A stretch of 33,731 nucleotides of DNA, taken from positions 1 to 33,731 of the IMG/VR virus record IMGVR_UViG_3300013132_000136. One strand, written 5' to 3'. Below, piece after piece: positions 15,210 to 23,720 of the stretch (position 1 is its first letter; each line of letters opens with the position of its first letter). The position numbers and the translations under genes are program-made. The notes beneath the pieces are model-generated. The model did not search any database. It was not told where the DNA came from and was given only the letters and a program-made list of their open reading frames with translations. Source of the stretch: a virus.

Positions 15210-15946
15210 AATCTTTGTGAATTTTTAGAATTCTTCCATGAATAATCATAAGGAGGAGCTAAGTTAATTTTGTTAATACCTTTTACCCAATCTGTTACCT
15301 TTTCTGTAACCTTATACTCTGGTAATACTTTTTGCAAATACATTAAATGTTCTAACGGGGAAGGATGCACATCTTTACGATCCGAAACTTTTTTTTGCCA
15401 GTCATATTCAAAAATAACCTCTTCATAACTTGGTTTAATTTTACTTAAAACCGTTGAGTAATGTGCAAGTACATCAGCTACTTCATCTTTCTTTTTGTCA
15501 TAAATTTCATAATTATAATATCTTTCGAATGGTTGACGATAATCAATCATACTTAGATAAAAATACTTACAAGATAAATTCTTTAAAATAAGATCTATAG
15601 CTGTCATTGCTGCTAGATCTCTAATGTAACATCCACGCACTGTCACATATTTTTCAACAAAATCCTTAGAATACGAATTAGTATCAAAAATATTCCCTAC
15701 CGTTAACCAATCATCAATATAACGATCTTCTCGTGTAACTCCTGTAAAACATATTCCTATAGTATCATTTTCTTGGAAATTATATTTTTCATGAGCCTCT
15801 ATAAAGGAATTTAAAATATACATATTTCCAGCGCCCGATCTACCATAATTGTAGAATGTAGAAAATTCTTTACCTAATATATCTGCCCAAGTAGGCCAAT
15901 AGTAATTGGTGAAGCTGCAACCAAATGCAAAAAACCTATCATTCAT
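15206..15946 (-). CDS. SGNH/GDSL hydrolase-like protein 2
   Basis: 246 residues. N-terminus F-F-A-F-G-C-S-F-T-N-Y-Y with S11 as the expected nucleophile; the next block is NYGRSGAGNMYIL, the third is IGICFTGVTRED, and the last is D192-V-H194-P-S-P-L-E-H, which matches the D-x-(x)-H block of SGNH enzymes better than the other paralog does. There is no signal peptide, so it acts in the cytoplasm or in the virion. The starts and stops overlap its neighbours by ATGA on both sides: a radical-SAM gene upstream and the SDR-like gene downstream. Possible reactions are O-deacetylation or O-acylation of a sugar, but no substrate can be read from the sequence. Confidence 0.72.
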   Translation of the reverse strand: MNDRFFAFGCSFTNYYWPTWADILGKEFSTFYNYGRSGAGNMYILNSFIEAHEKYNFQENDTIGICFTGVTREDRYIDDWLTVGNIFDTNSYSKDFVEKYVTVRGCYIRDLAAMTAIDLILKNLSCKYFYLSMIDYRQPFERYYNYEIYDKKKDEVADVLAHYSTVLSKIKPSYEEVIFEYDWQKKVSDRKDVHPSPLEHLMYLQKVLPEYKVTEKVTDWVKGINKINLAPPYDYSWKNSKNSQRL

Positions 15947-17148
15947 AATTTTCCAACTGTTTTTCCAAACTCAACGATGCTCGAATCTTTTTTGTAATTA
16001 GACTCTATTTCTAAAAATTTAATTATGTTAGACTTATAGTCAGAGTTGTAATTTGAACCTAATCTGCGTTGCATAAGTTTTAAAAAATTAATGAATCTTT
16101 GATAATGATGAATCTTGGTTATATCTAATTCATCAGTCAAAATACTTATCGATTCTGTAAGATAGCACTGATAATCTAGGCTTAAATTACAAATATCTAA
16201 CTCTGAAGGAATAGAAATCATATTACCATGCCAGGAAAAAGATTTAATTAAAGAATCATTCAAAAAATTAACAATGAAACGAATATATTCAGGCAAATGT
16301 GGCAAACTTAAAGCATTTATTGTTGGAGCTAACACTATACCGACAACATTAGGGCAATTTGCATAAAATTTTAAATTATCACAAAAATTATTCCAATCCA
16401 ACCCATATCTTACAAGTTTAGAATAATCTTCCGTCCCTTCATTACTTATTCCTATACGCCATTTTAACTTGTCATTGACATACATTATGTCACGCAATCT
16501 ATTTCTTGTTGCTTCATTTGAATTACCATTCGTACATATTTCTAATGTTATTATCTTTGAAGAATAATCTGTAGAAATTTTATTAAAATAATCAACTAAG
16601 TTAAAAAATTGTTTACTTAAAGTAGGTTCACCGCCCAAAAAATTAATTGTTACTTGTTTAGGATTTTCTGGATTTTTTAAAAATTGCTCGCACCATTCTT
16701 TAAAAATATCAATATCTTTGTCATTCGCTTTATCCTTGATAATCTTTCCTCTCTGCTGAGCAATCTTGCTACTTGAGTAAGGTGTGCAATATAAACAGCT
16801 AAGATCACAGGTATTATCAAACTTAATTTCAATATATTTTATAAATTTTTCAGTATTCAACTCAATTGTGTTAGAGTCAACAAATTCTTTTGTCCAAGTA
16901 TTAGTGGCTTTCCTATAAGAAGTATTAGTTTTTCTATAATCGTTCCAACAAAGTGTACAATCATTATGCTCAATGCCTTTCAGTAAAGCATCACGTCTTT
17001 CCAAAAGTTGTTTATTATTTGATACCCAATTTACAGTTAAATTATTGTTAAATTTTATTTTTTTAGATTTACAGCAATATTTAATTTCTTTATTTTGAAA
17101 ATCGATATTTAAATCAGTCCAACTTTTAGAACAGAATGTGTTAATCAT
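15943..17148 (-). CDS. Radical-SAM protein with N-terminal auxiliary Cys block (permuted order)
   Basis: 401 residues. The N-terminal 70 residues carry C6 (TFCSKSW), C25-C26 (IKYCCKS) and C64-x2-C67 (CTLCW), the pattern of a twitch/SPASM-like cluster domain that normally follows the core. The radical-SAM core comes after: C114-x3-C118-x2-C121 (FDNTCDLSCLYCTPYSSS) and L-G-G-E-P-T at 171-176. Later barrel strands include LEICTNGNSNEATR and WRIGISNEG. It heads the five-gene minus operon and starts at an ATG six bases after an AATAAATA late promoter-like box, without a ribosome-binding site, so its message may lack a leader. Closest in plan to the divergent neighbour at 17181. Substrate unknown; the family includes peptide-modifying enzymes. 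Confidence 0.86.
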   Translation of the reverse strand: MINTFCSKSWTDLNIDFQNKEIKYCCKSKKIKFNNNLTVNWVSNNKQLLERRDALLKGIEHNDCTLCWNDYRKTNTSYRKATNTWTKEFVDSNTIELNTEKFIKYIEIKFDNTCDLSCLYCTPYSSSKIAQQRGKIIKDKANDKDIDIFKEWCEQFLKNPENPKQVTINFLGGEPTLSKQFFNLVDYFNKISTDYSSKIITLEICTNGNSNEATRNRLRDIMYVNDKLKWRIGISNEGTEDYSKLVRYGLDWNNFCDNLKFYANCPNVVGIVLAPTINALSLPHLPEYIRFIVNFLNDSLIKSFSWHGNMISIPSELDICNLSLDYQCYLTESISILTDELDITKIHHYQRFINFLKLMQRRLGSNYNSDYKSNIIKFLEIESNYKKDSSIVEFGKTVGKL

Positions 17149-17156
17149 AGTAAATA
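17149..17156 (+). promoter_or_regulatory. Late promoter-like core (AGTAAATA, plus)
   Basis: Contains TAAATA with two mismatches in the first two positions of TATAAATA, 24 bases before the ATG at 17181. It overlaps the opposite-strand box, so the gap may act as a two-way late promoter. Weak on its own. Confidence 0.28.
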
Positions 17157-17162
17157 TTTATT
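17155..17162 (-). promoter_or_regulatory. Late promoter-like box AATAAATA (minus)
   Basis: One mismatch to TATAAATA. It ends six bases before the ATG at 17148, so a T4-type start site would fall at or next to the start codon. It shares the 32-base gap with a plus-strand TAAATA core (17151-17156). Confidence 0.4.
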
Positions 17163-17180
17163 CATCAGAATAGATACAAT

Positions 17181-18440
17181 ATGAAAAACAGTCAAACATT
17201 TTGCGTAATGCCATTTATACATCAAAATATTAAACAAGAAGGCAAAGTATCTGCCTGTTGGAGATATCCTGATAGGATCGGCGACTATAGAAACCAAACT
17301 TTAGAAGAAATATGGAATAGCGTCGAAACTCGAACGCTTAGAAAAAGTTTAACTCAGAGTGAAAGGCCAAAAGGTTGTAGAAGTTGCTGGGACTTTGAAG
17401 ATAGCAATGTAGTAAGCACTAGACAAACCTGTAATGAAACATATCAAAAAAAATATAAAATAGATATAGATAATATTATCTCTAAATTAGACGAAGATTT
17501 TTCCCTACCATACGAGCCAAAAACTATTGAAATAAGATTCGATAACACCTGCAACTTTAGATGTAGACATTGTAGTCCTACCTATAGTAGTCAATGGGAA
17601 AGTTTAGCATTTAAAAATACTGATGTTAAAACTTTTTTTATTAAACATGGTGCAGGAAGATTAGAAAAGAAACATATCAATCTACCCGAAGACAGATTTG
17701 AAGAATTTAAACGAATCATCCCGCATCTTAAAGAAGTGCTTATTGCTGGAGGGGAACCTTTGCAACAAAAAAAACACTGGGAAATGATTGAGGCTATGGA
17801 AGAATATTCCAAAAATATAACACTAAGCTATAATAGTAATTTATCTAGTCTTGGTATATCTAAATACTCTGTGCTTGACTATTGGCCTAAATTTCAAAAA
17901 ATAATTTTAAGAGTAAGTATTGACGGAGACGAAGACACATTTAGCTATTTTAGAACTAATGGTATTTTAAATATAGTAAAGTCAAATATTGAAAAACTAC
18001 ATTGTTTAAATAACTTAGAGATGAGTGTTACAACTACCGTGAGCATTTATAATATCTCTAGACTGCCAAGCATTGTAAAGTATATCAACTCCTGTGGTGG
18101 ATTTTTTCATACTAGTATAGTTCAATACCCAAAACCAATAAACCCTAAAGTTTTACCGAAAGTAATTAAAGATAAAATTACTTTAGAATGGGAACAGTTT
18201 AAACTTACATTAAATGAAGATTCTTTATGGTCTCATAAAAAATGGGAAGATCAAAATAATAAAATGATCCAGCTTAAACGTATTAAGCAGTATGGAGACT
18301 ACGCTGTAAATTATATGAATGCAGAGGACTATTCTGACTCACTCCCTGAAACTGAAGAATATGTCCTGTTTATGGATAATTTAAATAATACCTCATTTAA
18401 AGAAATTTATCCTGAATTAGCTGGTATTTTTAAAAAATGA
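17181..18440 (+). CDS. Radical-SAM protein with N-terminal twitch-like domain (permuted order)
   Basis: 419 residues. Residues 1-70 form the clearest permuted auxiliary domain here: C8 in TFCVMPF, G21-K-V-S-A-C26, GDYRNQTLEEIWNS, R-x-L-R, and C66-x2-C69 (KGCRSCW), which reads exactly like the end of a standard SPASM/twitch enzyme moved to the front. The core follows at C124-x3-C128-x2-C131 (FDNTCNFRCRHCSPTYSSQW), then A-G-G-E-P at 189-193 and the strands SYNSNLSS and RVSIDGDEDTF. It is a lone plus-strand gene between two minus operons; its end overlaps the 669-residue convergent gene by 34 bases. The SxxSQW-type motif after the cysteines is shared with the genes at 15943, 18407, 22298 and 23721. 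Substrate unknown. Confidence 0.88.
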   Translation: MKNSQTFCVMPFIHQNIKQEGKVSACWRYPDRIGDYRNQTLEEIWNSVETRTLRKSLTQSERPKGCRSCWDFEDSNVVSTRQTCNETYQKKYKIDIDNIISKLDEDFSLPYEPKTIEIRFDNTCNFRCRHCSPTYSSQWESLAFKNTDVKTFFIKHGAGRLEKKHINLPEDRFEEFKRIIPHLKEVLIAGGEPLQQKKHWEMIEAMEEYSKNITLSYNSNLSSLGISKYSVLDYWPKFQKIILRVSIDGDEDTFSYFRTNGILNIVKSNIEKLHCLNNLEMSVTTTVSIYNISRLPSIVKYINSCGGFFHTSIVQYPKPINPKVLPKVIKDKITLEWEQFKLTLNEDSLWSHKKWEDQNNKMIQLKRIKQYGDYAVNYMNAEDYSDSLPETEEYVLFMDNLNNTSFKEIYPELAGIFKK

Positions 18441-20416
18441 TTTACTAAAGAATATAATTCTATATTATAACCTTGTAAACTATTATTCCTTATTTCATCC
18501 ATAGCACTTATATATTCTAGGAATTTTTTACTTTCTTTTTTGTTCCCTTCACATAAATTTATCATATTAATTAATTTATTGGCACTTGCTCTTACAGACT
18601 CCGGAGCGTGTTGGTATTCGGGATACTTTTCCAAGAATTCTTTCTGAAAATCTTTTGCCCAATTTACAATCTTATGGTAAAATTGCTTAGGCAGGATATT
18701 AATATTTAGGTAAGAAGGATCGTGTGCAATTTGTAATTTAAAAAACGACTCATTTTCATTAGGATACAAGGAGCTTCTGCGAAGAACAATCTTATTACCA
18801 GATTTTATGTATTCTTCAATCCACCAATCTACTAATGTAGGTATATTAAGTATGTTTAAAACACTAAGTGTTACTGATAGAATTACTGCTATATTAGAAT
18901 TCTTAGCTGCAAGATTAAGCCAATGTTGTACAGCATTAGTGACATTATGCTTAGTATCATCTTTCCAAATACTTCCGTATCTAATATAGTCATTTAAATG
19001 ACCATAAGCATCAATGCTTAAATTTAATTGAACTGATTTAAATCTTGAAAGATTTTGGACAAGCTTTGGGCTAGGGATATAACTACAATTGGTATATATT
19101 TCTAATGATACATTTTCTGGATACCCTTCTTCACAAATTAAATTTATAAAATTTGTAAATTCAGGATTTATCATCGGTTCACCACCAGTAAACTTTATTA
19201 GTGATAATGTCGTCAATGTATTTTTATTTGGTTTAAATTCTATATTATCTAATTTTTTAAATACAACTCTTTTAAGATTGTCATTTTGTAAAATATTATT
19301 CAATTTAACTTCATCATCATGCCAGGTCGTACTTAAAGTACTATTACAAGTCAGGCAGGCCATATTACAATAATTTCCAAATCCAACTTCTAAATATTCT
19401 AAATTAGGTTTCGTAAATCTAGGCTTTTTATGCAAATAACCTTGATTGTATAATACAGCTGACCCTAACCTCATAGAATTAATAACTTCATTTGCTGAAG
19501 AGAGTTCTTCTTTGTAACATTTATGACATCCAGATATAGGCAAATTCTTAATAGTATACTCTCTAGCCTTTATCCAATAATCGCTATGAAAACTTTCTTC
19601 CATTGATCTTTTTTGTATTGTCAACTTATCATGTAAAGGCTTTAACATAACAAATTCATCAACTATTTCACTGTCTTTTGTCTTATCATATTCGTAATTT
19701 TCTGCATTATTGTCGTATCTACAGCATAACTTACTTTGCCCGGTAGGCTTATATTGTATATGATTCCAAGGAAGTATACAAAAATACGGATGTCGTTTCG
19801 CATAGATAATACCTGGATATCCCATTTCCCCATTATGTTCTACAATCGAACCAAAATCGTGAAAAGTTCTCATCCATAAATAATGAAGAATTTCATCGTA
19901 TACAAAGTTAAAATCTTTAGCAGTTGGATCTAAGTCTAATGAAACGTATTGATATTTTCCTGGAGAAAGCTTTTTAAAATTAGTAAAAAGGCTAAAAAAT
20001 TTTTGATAGTCCTTAATTAAATTTAATGTATAAAAATGAAACACATTACGTTTAAAGCAATCCCAGGCTATAGATATATCATTGAATTTTAATTTATATC
20101 CAATAAAGTAATCTTTGTTAATTTTATCAAAACTTAAATTAAATTTATCATTTAACTCGTGTAGTAATCTATCAAAGCTTTGTCTATCATCGAAAATACC
20201 TGCATCTTTTTCTAAAATATGTTTAGAAATTAGTAAATCTTGTTCATTGTCACTGTAAATTACAATTTCTAAATTAAAATTTTGAACAACAGAATAATGT
20301 CTATTACCATAACTAAGCAAAAACAACTGGAAAATATTAGATCCGTAGTGAATATATCTAACTGTTCGATCATTTACTAAACCTTTTTCCTTTAATAATA
20401 CATCAGGGCTTATCAT
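18407..20416 (-). CDS. Large radical-SAM protein with an extra 200-residue N-terminal domain
   Basis: 669 residues, the largest of the set. Residues 1-205 are an extra domain unlike the others: mixed alpha/beta with many F, Y and I, including IAWDCFKRNVFHFYTLNLIKDYQ and SPGKYQYVSLDLD; I do not recognise it. The permuted auxiliary block then starts: C213 in YFCILPWNH, C231-C232 (KLCCRYDN), C297-x2-C300 (CHKCYKEEL). The core has C350-x3-C354-x2-C357 (FGNYCNMACLTCNSTLSTTW), T-G-G-E-P-M at 410-415, and LSIDAYGHLNDYIRYG, similar to the gene at 22298. It is the last gene of the 26097-to-18407 minus operon, ten bases after the preceding stop. Its 3' end overlaps the convergent radical-SAM gene by 34 bases. 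The extra domain may recognise the substrate. Confidence 0.85.
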   Translation of the reverse strand: MISPDVLLKEKGLVNDRTVRYIHYGSNIFQLFLLSYGNRHYSVVQNFNLEIVIYSDNEQDLLISKHILEKDAGIFDDRQSFDRLLHELNDKFNLSFDKINKDYFIGYKLKFNDISIAWDCFKRNVFHFYTLNLIKDYQKFFSLFTNFKKLSPGKYQYVSLDLDPTAKDFNFVYDEILHYLWMRTFHDFGSIVEHNGEMGYPGIIYAKRHPYFCILPWNHIQYKPTGQSKLCCRYDNNAENYEYDKTKDSEIVDEFVMLKPLHDKLTIQKRSMEESFHSDYWIKAREYTIKNLPISGCHKCYKEELSSANEVINSMRLGSAVLYNQGYLHKKPRFTKPNLEYLEVGFGNYCNMACLTCNSTLSTTWHDDEVKLNNILQNDNLKRVVFKKLDNIEFKPNKNTLTTLSLIKFTGGEPMINPEFTNFINLICEEGYPENVSLEIYTNCSYIPSPKLVQNLSRFKSVQLNLSIDAYGHLNDYIRYGSIWKDDTKHNVTNAVQHWLNLAAKNSNIAVILSVTLSVLNILNIPTLVDWWIEEYIKSGNKIVLRRSSLYPNENESFFKLQIAHDPSYLNINILPKQFYHKIVNWAKDFQKEFLEKYPEYQHAPESVRASANKLINMINLCEGNKKESKKFLEYISAMDEIRNNSLQGYNIELYSLVNHFLKIPANSG

Positions 20417-20425
20417 AAAATTAAC

Positions 20426-21484
20426 TCATTTTAAAATTGATTGTTTAACTAATTTATCTGTATAGTATAAAGTATGATTTTCTGCACTTCCGCAAGTATG
20501 TAAGCAGGTAATTAAGTTGCCTTGTTCAACTGTATCATTCCATTTATCACTAATTCTATACATTTTATCTAATACACTTTCAACAGAATACAGTGCCAAA
20601 TTAAACTCACTAATATTATAATTTTGGTTAAAGTTCCATGAGCCAGGACTATCGTGTGTATGAGTACCTAAATAACAGCAGGGCACTAGCATTCCATTAG
20701 CGCCCAGATAAATTTCTTTTCGTTCTAGACTCTTACAGGTTATTTTATTTTGATTTAATTTTGTATAATTCTTAATATCAAACTTAAAATTAACAATAGG
20801 AATATGTTCTTCTATACCAATATTAGAATGCCTATATTGTTCTTGCTCCGGCGGTTCTAGTGTAAAAATCTGCTGACCTTTTAGCATAACTTTGAAATTT
20901 TTACGGCCTCTAAACTTTTGTGTGACTTTAAGTCTAAACTTAACGCCTAATTCTTCCGATAGTCTTTTGGCTGTTTCGACCTGATGTTCATTATGCTTAA
21001 AAACTATAAAGTTCCATTGGGCCTTTCCTCCTGCACTAACATATGCTTGTAAATTAGCATAGGCTTTATCATAACTAACTCCGATTCTATATTTAGACAA
21101 TATTTCATTATCGGTACCATCTAAAGCAAAATTAATTAACACTCCGGGAATAGCCAATCTTTTCCACCAATCTTGGCTACGATAACCTCCATTAGTATCT
21201 ATACTTACACCTTTACATCCGTTACTTATTAAAAAATTAACAAACTCTGGCAATGAACTATGTAAACAAGGATCTCCATAAACTCCACTAAAATAAACGT
21301 GATCTAGTTGTTTAACAAAATCGTTAGTGAATAATTTATAAAACAATTCTGGTTTTAAATTTTCTTCTAAAAGATCAGGCTGCACATATCCATTAGCAGT
21401 ATATCTACTACACATAGGACAATGACTATTACATCTACTACTAGCTTCTACGTGAACAATTTTTATATCATTAATTGCTATCAT
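20426..21484 (-). CDS. Radical-SAM/SPASM protein with G-V-Y-G-D-P in place of GGEP
   Basis: 352 residues from the ATG at 21484, chosen because it overlaps the upstream TGA (ATGA) and gives an N-terminus equal in spacing to the paralog at 27085 (both have C18-x3-C22-x2-C25). The core reads VEASSRCNSHCPMCSRY; the usual GGEP is replaced by SGVYGDP. Barrel strands SIDTNGGYRS and LINFALDGTDN follow, then FIVFKHNEHQVETAKRLS, shared with the paralogs. The C-terminal SPASM block has CKSLERKEIYLGANGMLVPCCYLG, then CLHTC near the end. SPASM enzymes often modify peptides or sugars. The gene is coupled to the 2OG oxygenase gene upstream, so the two may act in series. Confidence 0.86.
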   Translation of the reverse strand: MIAINDIKIVHVEASSRCNSHCPMCSRYTANGYVQPDLLEENLKPELFYKLFTNDFVKQLDHVYFSGVYGDPCLHSSLPEFVNFLISNGCKGVSIDTNGGYRSQDWWKRLAIPGVLINFALDGTDNEILSKYRIGVSYDKAYANLQAYVSAGGKAQWNFIVFKHNEHQVETAKRLSEELGVKFRLKVTQKFRGRKNFKVMLKGQQIFTLEPPEQEQYRHSNIGIEEHIPIVNFKFDIKNYTKLNQNKITCKSLERKEIYLGANGMLVPCCYLGTHTHDSPGSWNFNQNYNISEFNLALYSVESVLDKMYRISDKWNDTVEQGNLITCLHTCGSAENHTLYYTDKLVKQSILK

Positions 21485-22308
21485 TTTAAAATTGTAGTCA
21501 TCATACTTAAACCACACTTCATAGTAACTTGATTCTTTTGAAAATTAATTCCTGTATGGGCCTGACATCGATCAAAAACAATTATCCCGCCTCTCTTCCA
21601 ATTATAAATCCCTTCTAACTCAAACCCGTCTAACCACTCTCTTTTAAAATGTGAAAAATACTTGAAGTAGGTCTCGTCATCAATAGTTTTTTTATTCCAA
21701 TCCACATTCCATATTGTGCCGTCTCTATGATAGCAGGTCATTTCATTATAATTACTTACTGTATAAAAGACATTAGTTTCATAAGTAGGACTACCTTTAG
21801 CAAAATTTGTACCGTACATTAAAAAACGGTTTTTAAAAATAGCAGTACCACACATAGGAGATTCTGTTAGTCTGTTTGTATGACATACCCATAATGGAAT
21901 AATAAACTGTTTTCCTGGAATGCTATTAGTATTTTTAAGAGTATTAGGATTGCCAGTATCGATATGTAGATTATAAGGAGTAGCAGTTATTAGAAAATTT
22001 CCTTCCCATAATGTATCATTAGTAAGCTCAGGAATTATACTCTTAAGCTTATCAAAAAACTTATCTTGAATTCTTTTATTATCTACATTAAAGTGTAATG
22101 TACCATTTTTTTTGACACGTCGAGTCTTATGTTCTCTATGCATTAAATCTTCAAGCCATACTAATTCTTCTTCAGTAAAAACATTATCTAGAGCATAGCT
22201 AGAATCACTCCAAGTTTTCATCCAATCTGAATAATCTTCTTTATTAACAGGAATAAATTCTTTAACTAAATTATCTCCAGGAACATATTCCAGGTTTCTA
22301 TATTCCAT
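21481..22308 (-). CDS. 2-oxoglutarate/Fe(II)-dependent oxygenase-like protein
   Basis: 275 residues. The H-x-D pair is H115-I-D117 in TPYNLHIDTGN, and the distal histidine is H251 in VFDRCQAHTGINF, with K264 or a nearby basic residue as a possible 2OG anchor. The long insert between (residues 140-245) contains a Trp/Tyr-rich stretch. The layout resembles phytanoyl-CoA or JBP-type phage oxygenases rather than the shorter prolyl-hydroxylase-like enzyme at 8700. It lies inside the radical-SAM operon: 11-base overlap with the upstream radical-SAM gene and ATGA with the one downstream, so an oxidative step is built into the pathway. Likely substrates are a small molecule, sugar or peptide side chain. 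A nucleic-acid substrate is possible but unsupported. Confidence 0.75.
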   Translation of the reverse strand: MEYRNLEYVPGDNLVKEFIPVNKEDYSDWMKTWSDSSYALDNVFTEEELVWLEDLMHREHKTRRVKKNGTLHFNVDNKRIQDKFFDKLKSIIPELTNDTLWEGNFLITATPYNLHIDTGNPNTLKNTNSIPGKQFIIPLWVCHTNRLTESPMCGTAIFKNRFLMYGTNFAKGSPTYETNVFYTVSNYNEMTCYHRDGTIWNVDWNKKTIDDETYFKYFSHFKREWLDGFELEGIYNWKRGGIIVFDRCQAHTGINFQKNQVTMKCGLSMMTTILK

Positions 22309-23698
22309 TAAAAATATCCTTCATCTCTGGAAAAGTTTTATAAAAGCTTAATCCTCTATGATCATCTAATTTTTCTAAATACTCTTTCATTTCCGGAAGC
22401 CTGACACTCCAATCATCGCTTTCCATAAACTTCAACATACCTTCAAGTCTATCTAAACCGTACCCGGCTTTAATCCAACGTTCCTTAGTTATTTTTCCTT
22501 TATGCCAACTAGGTACACCAAGTTCCCAATTTTCTTGCCACCAAGGATAAAATTCTTCATATTTTCTACGACATTCTTCTTTAAACCATTTAGGTAATAC
22601 TTTAACATTAAGATGCGGTGGATGATAAACAAAATGATAATTTATTCCACCGGCTCCAAAAGGAAACATATTCACCTTTTTAAAACCTTGAGTCAATTTC
22701 CAACGTAAAAAATCTGGAAGATAAAAGACATTTAAAGCTTGAACAGCGCAGGCGATTGTTACTTCTACATTGTCTGTAGTTTTTTGATCCAATATATGAA
22801 ATACTTCTTCAGTCCTTTCCCATTTACTAGGATACCTTATATATTCATTCATTCCGCCTATGCTATCAACACTATAATGAAATCTCACAATTTTAAAATG
22901 CTTCCATAAATCAAATAAATCATCTCTCCATTCTACACCGTTACTATTATAACGAATTTCTAGTTTTGAAGCGTGACCTTGTCTTATAACTTCTTCTAAG
23001 ATTGCATAGTGCTCTTCTATTATTAAACTCTCGCCTCCTGCAAAATAAAGCTGTTGCATATGGGGAATTTGATCGTAAAATTGCTGCCAGAACACAGGAT
23101 TATTTTTATGCCAATTATAACTGCTACCATTTATACTTCCTTTATTATTCCATTGCCAAGTTTCTTTTAAACTTTTATTTTCAAGCTTTGGATATACAGT
23201 TTGCCAATCTTTTATCCATCCCGAGCTATCGTGAGGACTACACATAACACAGGCAAGCTGGCATTTAGTTCCAAATCTTAAATCAATATAAGTTAACTTA
23301 GGAGGTATACTTCCATCGGCAGCAGTGTTTTCGATAAGCTGGTTAACATCAACCCTTTCACTCCAATACTTTGTTTCCCACTGTCTTTTACTGTTATGCC
23401 CAGCTCTTTCTTCTATATAGCATTTTCTACAACTAGGAGGTTCTTCACCGTTAATCATCTGCAATCTAACATTCTTCATATAAGTGCTATTCCAGCTACT
23501 TAAAAAATCAGAAACATTAAGATTATTTGGACGACCGTCTTCATCCTTTAAAACTCCGATCATTCCGCCATGACTCTTATCATTAGTTGGACCAACACTA
23601 CTAGCATTAGCAGTACAACAAACTCGCATACTCCCATCGGGTCTTGTACTTAAATGCACCCAAGGTAAAATGCAAAAAGTTTTAGATAAATTACTCAT
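22298..23698 (-). CDS. Radical-SAM protein with N-terminal twitch-like domain (permuted order)
   Basis: 466 residues. Auxiliary block: C9 in TFCILPWVHLSTRPDG, C27-C28 (MRVCCTA), C90-x2-C93 (PSCRKCYIEE). Core: C146-x3-C150-x2-C153 (RFGTKCQLACVMCSPHDSSGW) and A-G-G-E-S-L at 220-225, with serine in place of the usual proline. Further segments YNSNGVEWR and FHYSVDSIGGMNEYIRYPSKW follow the barrel order. It is a close relative of the next gene upstream (23721): both have the same block spacing, the E-E-R/L...NS-[KR]-R-Q-[WY]-E motif and a long Trp-rich insert before GGE. AAAGGA lies upstream of the ATG. It overlaps the oxygenase gene by 11 bases. Confidence 0.87.
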   Translation of the reverse strand: MSNLSKTFCILPWVHLSTRPDGSMRVCCTANASSVGPTNDKSHGGMIGVLKDEDGRPNNLNVSDFLSSWNSTYMKNVRLQMINGEEPPSCRKCYIEERAGHNSKRQWETKYWSERVDVNQLIENTAADGSIPPKLTYIDLRFGTKCQLACVMCSPHDSSGWIKDWQTVYPKLENKSLKETWQWNNKGSINGSSYNWHKNNPVFWQQFYDQIPHMQQLYFAGGESLIIEEHYAILEEVIRQGHASKLEIRYNSNGVEWRDDLFDLWKHFKIVRFHYSVDSIGGMNEYIRYPSKWERTEEVFHILDQKTTDNVEVTIACAVQALNVFYLPDFLRWKLTQGFKKVNMFPFGAGGINYHFVYHPPHLNVKVLPKWFKEECRRKYEEFYPWWQENWELGVPSWHKGKITKERWIKAGYGLDRLEGMLKFMESDDWSVRLPEMKEYLEKLDDHRGLSFYKTFPEMKDIFNGI

Positions 23699-23720
23699 GT
23701 TGTTCTTGTAATCCTTTTAA

